Positions 6,235 to 8,834 of a stretch of DNA of 8,834 nucleotides are shown here, piece after piece. Origin of the DNA: an uncultured Prevotella sp. (lineage in GTDB: Bacteria; Bacteroidota; Bacteroidia; Bacteroidales; Bacteroidaceae); the NCBI GenBank assembly GCA_934190685.1, contig CAKPTK010000091.1, forward strand, positions 1 to 8,834. The letters run 5' to 3'. A model generated the notes under the pieces. It was not told the origin of the DNA. It searched no databases and saw only the letters and a list, made by a program, of their open reading frames with translations. The position numbers were made by a program, and so were the translations under genes. Position 1 is the first letter of the stretch. Every line of letters begins with the position of its first letter.

Positions 6235-6627
6235 TCAGTCGTGCGTCAGGTTGTCCAGTTCCGCCATCATCTCCGTCACGTAGGGGCGTTGCCAGTCGGC
6301 GGTGTGGAGACGAAGGGAACCATAGCGCAGCAAGTCGAGATCCATTCTGACCACATGCTGGCTGCGCAGGGCGGGGGTGTTGCCGCAAGCGGTCTCGATA
6401 GCCTTGAGACTGCGGTCTACGGCATCGGCGGTGAGCGTTGTGCGGACGAGCGCCAGACAGTTGAGAAACTTGTCCGAGGGGATGCCAATGGGTTCGGTGT
6501 AGGCTTCACGACTGAAAGCCACCACGCTGAACTCGCTCGCCACCAGGGCCTTCGCCTTCGCCATCATCTCCTCCTGCCGACAATTCGACCCCATGCCGAT
6601 GACGGCTTGTGTGAACTTGTTTTCCAT
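6235..6627 (-). CDS. Compact HPPK (FolK)-like pterin diphosphokinase
   Basis: A 130-residue protein with no signal peptide. ATG 6627 is chosen over the TTG at 6636, which overlaps the glucosaminidase stop. HPPK transfers diphosphate from ATP to 6-hydroxymethyl-dihydropterin in folate synthesis. Matches to E. coli FolK, aligned by eye: GMGSN (11-15) for the IGSN start; FLN with Asn56 for Asn55; Glu78 for Glu77; Asp96-Leu-Asp98 for the Mg-binding Asp95/Asp97; and His108, Arg114 and Tyr116 for His115, Arg121 and Phe123 with identical spacing. Differences: the flexible catalytic loop (E. coli Arg82, Arg84, Trp89, Arg92) is rewritten as RSQHVVR, and the protein is about 30 residues short, mostly at the C-terminus. 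It may be an active compact HPPK or a repurposed paralogue. Its place between a wall hydrolase and a peptidase is odd, though folC lies one gene upstream. Confidence 0.8.
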   Translation of the reverse strand: MENKFTQAVIGMGSNCRQEEMMAKAKALVASEFSVVAFSREAYTEPIGIPSDKFLNCLALVRTTLTADAVDRSLKAIETACGNTPALRSQHVVRMDLDLLRYGSLRLHTADWQRPYVTEMMAELDNLTHD

Positions 6628-6632
6628 GTCCG

Positions 6633-7556
6633 TCAATAGACTTTGAGTGTGTCGCCCACCTTGATTTGATAGTCGGGCGAGAGATGGTTTTTCTTGTAGA
6701 GACTCTTCAAACGCATGCCATAGAACTGCGCGATGGAATACATGCTCTCGCCGTCCTTGACAATGTGCGGACGGTTCTTGAAGTTCTTGGGGGCACGCTT
6801 CTGCTTCTTCTTCAGATAGATGATGTCGCCCGCCCGGAGGAGATCGTTCTTATCGCGCTCGTTGTGCTTGGCGATGGCGCGGTAGGAAATGCCCACCTCC
6901 TTGCCGATGCTCTTGAAGGTGTCGCCCTGTCGTGCCACGAGATAATAGTTTTTGTTGTAGATTTTGATGGGGTGCAGGGCGCCGCCGCGCTGTGCCGGTT
7001 GGTCCTTGGCGCTGTGCTTGGCCATGAACTTGTCGTAGCTGGTCGCCCGGTCATACTGGTAGAGTTTGTACAACTCGATGATGTCAGTCAACTTCTTGGC
7101 ATAGGCGGGGTTGGTAGCGTAGCCACAATCTTTCAGCCCCCTCGCCCACCCCCGATAGTCGGTGGTCTTGAGGTCGAAGAGACGATTATAGCGTCGGTTG
7201 TTCTTCAGAAACTTACTGTGGTCCTCGTAGCTCTCATAGGCATTGTTGTAGGCGCGGAAACACTCTTGCTTGGCGTCATCGTCATGGTAGGTGGTGGCGC
7301 CTGTCCAACCATGGCACTTGATGCCGAAATGGTTGTTGCCCTTGCGTGCCAACTCGCTGTTGCCCGCACCACTCTCAAACACTCCCTGTGCGAGGGTGAT
7401 GCTGGCGGGAATGCCGTATTTGAGCATCTGCTCGATGGCGAGATCCTTGTATTGGTTGAAATATGTCTGGTAGGAATTGTTCCAACGCATCTGTGCCTGC
7501 GCAAGAAGGGGCAGGCAGACGAGGAATATCCATAGATGTGTGCGCAATGTTTTCAT
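6633..7556 (-). CDS. Secreted glucosaminidase (GH73) with two LysM domains
   Basis: A 307-residue protein from ATG 7556. This start gives a clean signal peptide (MKTLRTHLWIFLVCLPLLAQAQ), and a strong promoter lies just ahead; a start at 7613 would sit inside the terminator hairpin. Residues about 35-165 form a GH73 endo-beta-N-acetylglucosaminidase domain. Its AQGVFESGAGNSELA carries the catalytic Glu61, followed by NNHFGIK and later YAT-x-P-x-YA. These enzymes cut the GlcNAc-MurNAc glycan strand of peptidoglycan. Two LysM modules follow (about 204-248 and 263-306; YYLVARQGDTFKSIGKEVG and HIVKDGESMYSIAQFYG), which bind the wall. They are joined to each other and to the catalytic domain by Lys/Arg-rich linkers. 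Probable jobs are wall remodelling, daughter-cell separation or making room for envelope structures. First gene of the four-gene operon. Confidence 0.92.
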   Translation of the reverse strand: MKTLRTHLWIFLVCLPLLAQAQMRWNNSYQTYFNQYKDLAIEQMLKYGIPASITLAQGVFESGAGNSELARKGNNHFGIKCHGWTGATTYHDDDAKQECFRAYNNAYESYEDHSKFLKNNRRYNRLFDLKTTDYRGWARGLKDCGYATNPAYAKKLTDIIELYKLYQYDRATSYDKFMAKHSAKDQPAQRGGALHPIKIYNKNYYLVARQGDTFKSIGKEVGISYRAIAKHNERDKNDLLRAGDIIYLKKKQKRAPKNFKNRPHIVKDGESMYSIAQFYGMRLKSLYKKNHLSPDYQIKVGDTLKVY

Positions 7557-7561
7557 GGTTA

Positions 7562-7592
7562 CAAAAGTAATAAATAAAGAAGACAATGCAAA
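7562..7592 (-). promoter_or_regulatory. Consensus Bacteroidetes promoter, probable leaderless start for the glucosaminidase operon
   Basis: On the minus strand TTTG (7592-7589) is followed after exactly 19 bases by TACTTTTG (7569-7562), a full match to the TTTG / TAnnTTTG promoter of Bacteroidetes. The -7 box ends only five bases before the ATG at 7556, so transcription should start at or within a few bases of the start codon. The -33 box lies inside the descending arm of the folC terminator, so the two signals share DNA. Confidence 0.75.
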
Positions 7593-7620
7593 ATAAATCG
7601 TGTGATTTTGCATTGTCTTC
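7571..7620 (-). terminator. Intrinsic terminator of folC: 16-bp perfect stem with T-rich tail
   Basis: The arms 7605-7620 and 7579-7594 are perfect reverse complements over 16 bases (GAAGACAATGCAAAAT and its partner), around a 10-base loop (7595-7604). On the minus strand the stem is followed by TTTATTTATTA. It starts 27 bases after the folC stop and is the only full hairpin-plus-T-tail in the window. Because the tail is T-rich only on this strand, it should end folC transcription rather than act in both directions. Confidence 0.8.
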
Positions 7621-7629
7621 CTGATGCTG

Positions 7630-7644
7630 TTCCGCTTGGCGGAA
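7630..7644 (-). other. Small GC-rich stem-loop just after folC stop
   Basis: TTCCGC and GCGGAA pair over 6 bp around a 3-base loop, three bases after the TAA stop of folC and before the main terminator hairpin. No T-run follows directly. It may strengthen the 3' end of the folC message. Confidence 0.35.
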
Positions 7645-7647
7645 ACA

Positions 7648-8834
7648 TTATCCGATGTCGGTCAGCAGGTCTGCCACCACATAACTGCTGCCGCCAACGA
7701 AGATGAAATCGTCTGACGAGGCGTCGGCGAGTGCCTGCCGATAGGCTGCCGCCACGGTGGGATGGGCGGTGCCTGTGAGGTGGTGTTGCCGCGCCTTCTC
7801 CACAACACGGCCGACAGGGATGGCGCGGTGGGTAGACGCCTGGGTGAAATAGTATACGGCATCCTTGGGAAGCAGTTCCATCACGGTGTCGATGTCCTTG
7901 TCGTCGACCATGCCGAAAACGATGCGCAACTGCCTGCAGGTCTGTGCCTTGATTTGGCGGCTCAAGTATTGCCATCCACCGACATTGTGTCCTGTGTCAC
8001 AGATGACGCGCGGCGCTGTCTGCAACTGCTGCCAGCGGCCCGTGAGCCCTGTATGCTCCGTCACATGGGCGAAGCCGTCGACCACCGCCGCGCGACTGCT
8101 GATCACGCCCTGCCGCTTCAGTTCGTCACAGGCGCAGAGGATGGTGTTGGTGTTTTTCTCCTGATAGACACCGCCCAACTCGCCGTGCAGCCGTCCCCAG
8201 GAGCGTGTGTCGTAGTCGATGCCGCCCTCGGGACAGAGGGTGGCGGCGGTCACCTCGGGTTCGTCCTCGGCGAAGCTGATGGGAGCGTTCTCCCGTTGTG
8301 CCTTGTCGAGGAACACTGGACGTGTCTCTGGCGTGGTCTCGCCGACAACCACAGGCACACGAGGCTTGATAATGCCCGCCTTCTCCCCCGCTATCTTGGC
8401 AAGCGTATTGCCGAGGAACTGGGTGTGGTCGAAGCTGATGTTGGTAATCACGGAGAGGATTGGGGTGATGATATTGGTGCAGTCGAGTCGTCCGCCGAGT
8501 CCTACCTCGATGACAGCGATGTCCACGCGCTGTTCGGCGAAATACTTGAACGCCATGGCGGTGGTCAGCTCGAAGAACGAGGGGTGAAGGGGGGCGAAGA
8601 AGTGACGCTCGCGCTCAACGAAGTCCACCACGTAGTCCTTGCCGACGGGCACACCGTTGACACGGATGCGCTCACGGAAGTCGACGAGATGCGGCGAGGT
8701 GTAGAGTCCCACGCGATAGCCCTCAGCTTGCAGGATGGCGGCGAGGGTGTGTGAGCAGGATCCTTTGCCATTGGTTCCTGCCACGTGGATGGTCTTGAAC
8801 TTGCGATGGGGGTTGCCGAAGTGGTTGTCAAGGG
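7648..8834 (-). CDS. folC: Folylpolyglutamate synthase / dihydrofolate synthase (N-terminus cut by window edge)
   Basis: The frame stays open to the right edge, giving 394 visible residues beginning LDNHFGNPHRKFKTIHVAGT; a few tens of N-terminal residues lie outside. FolC adds glutamate to dihydropteroate and to folates in the cytoplasm, using ATP. Visible motifs are the Walker A loop GTNGKGS (visible residues 19-25), the conserved SPHL/F-E-R-I stretch, an ExGLGGRLD-T-N motif, SFDHTQFLG then IAGEKAGIIK, and in the C-terminal domain GRWQQ followed by CDTGHN (family form D-x-A-H-N; Ala is Gly here). The mur-ligase-like N- and C-terminal domains are both present. The gene ends at TAA 7648 with its own terminator, so it is transcribed apart from the glucosaminidase operon. 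An apparent start at 8784 is the internal Val of HVAGTNGKG, not a true start. Confidence 0.96.
   Translation of the reverse strand, partial: LDNHFGNPHRKFKTIHVAGTNGKGSCSHTLAAILQAEGYRVGLYTSPHLVDFRERIRVNGVPVGKDYVVDFVERERHFFAPLHPSFFELTTAMAFKYFAEQRVDIAVIEVGLGGRLDCTNIITPILSVITNISFDHTQFLGNTLAKIAGEKAGIIKPRVPVVVGETTPETRPVFLDKAQRENAPISFAEDEPEVTAATLCPEGGIDYDTRSWGRLHGELGGVYQEKNTNTILCACDELKRQGVISSRAAVVDGFAHVTEHTGLTGRWQQLQTAPRVICDTGHNVGGWQYLSRQIKAQTCRQLRIVFGMVDDKDIDTVMELLPKDAVYYFTQASTHRAIPVGRVVEKARQHHLTGTAHPTVAAAYRQALADASSDDFIFVGGSSYVVADLLTDIG

Noticed and set aside
6628..6636. TTG start for the HPPK-like gene overlapping the upstream stop
   Set aside because: An ATG three codons later gives the same domain, and TTG starts are rare in Bacteroidetes. 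TTGA coupling is possible but less likely.
6666..7535. 289-codon plus-strand open frame opposite the glucosaminidase
   Set aside because: Val/Leu-rich shadow of the GH73-LysM gene; could mimic a membrane protein but has no start context or promoter.
7557..7613. Longer glucosaminidase start at 7613
   Set aside because: It would place the start inside the terminator hairpin and upstream of the -7 box, and would put 19 residues ahead of a clean signal peptide.
7762..8754. 330-codon plus-strand open frame opposite folC
   Set aside because: Antisense to folC, whose motifs are unmistakable; no domain or signal in the plus-strand translation.

Overview
The window looks like chromosomal DNA from a Bacteroidales bacterium, most likely Prevotella or a close relative. 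Three things point there: a fimbrillin (FimA/Mfa1-type) locus with DUF5119 and DUF3575 companions, a FolC with Bacteroidetes-type sequence, and a textbook Bacteroidetes promoter (TTTG-N19-TAnnTTTG). Starts are preceded by A-rich stretches rather than Shine-Dalgarno sequences, as is usual in this phylum. All eight genes are on the minus strand, so the biological order runs from high to low coordinates. Large open frames on the plus strand are shadows of the GC-rich coding regions.

Reading in transcription order: (1) folC, folylpolyglutamate/dihydrofolate synthase, enters from the right edge with its N-terminus missing and ends at 7648. A 16-bp perfect hairpin with a T-rich tail (7571-7620) follows it. 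(2) A strong promoter (7562-7592) shares bases with that terminator and sits so close to the next ATG that the mRNA should be leaderless or nearly so. It drives four tightly packed genes: a secreted glucosaminidase with two LysM domains, a compact HPPK (FolK)-like protein, a secreted M64-family (IgA-peptidase type) zinc peptidase, and an exported TPR protein whose start overlaps the peptidase stop (ATGA). (3) A 278-bp AT-rich gap with a promoter candidate, a ten-base homopolymer and a 12-bp perfect palindrome. (4) A fimbrial operon: an OmpA-like/DUF3575 outer-membrane protein, a DUF5119 lipoprotein, and a large Mfa1/FimA-type fimbrillin lipoprotein that runs off the left edge.

The fimbrillin has a Bacteroidetes surface-lipoprotein start (Cys17 followed by SSDD) and an Arg49-Ala50 site matching the protease maturation site of Porphyromonas fimbrillins. 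It is much more AT-rich than its neighbours. The DUF3575 and DUF5119 proteins are presumably its outer-membrane and accessory partners. The middle operon looks like an envelope set (wall hydrolase, peptidase, TPR adaptor) with an unexpected pterin-kinase-like gene inside it. No tRNA, rRNA, CRISPR, transposase or phage gene is visible. Nothing here is clearly a wholly new system. The points most worth following up are the overlapping terminator/promoter with a leaderless start, the compact HPPK, the inverted OmpA/barrel architecture of the DUF3575 protein, and the possible length-variable control region ahead of the fimbrial genes.
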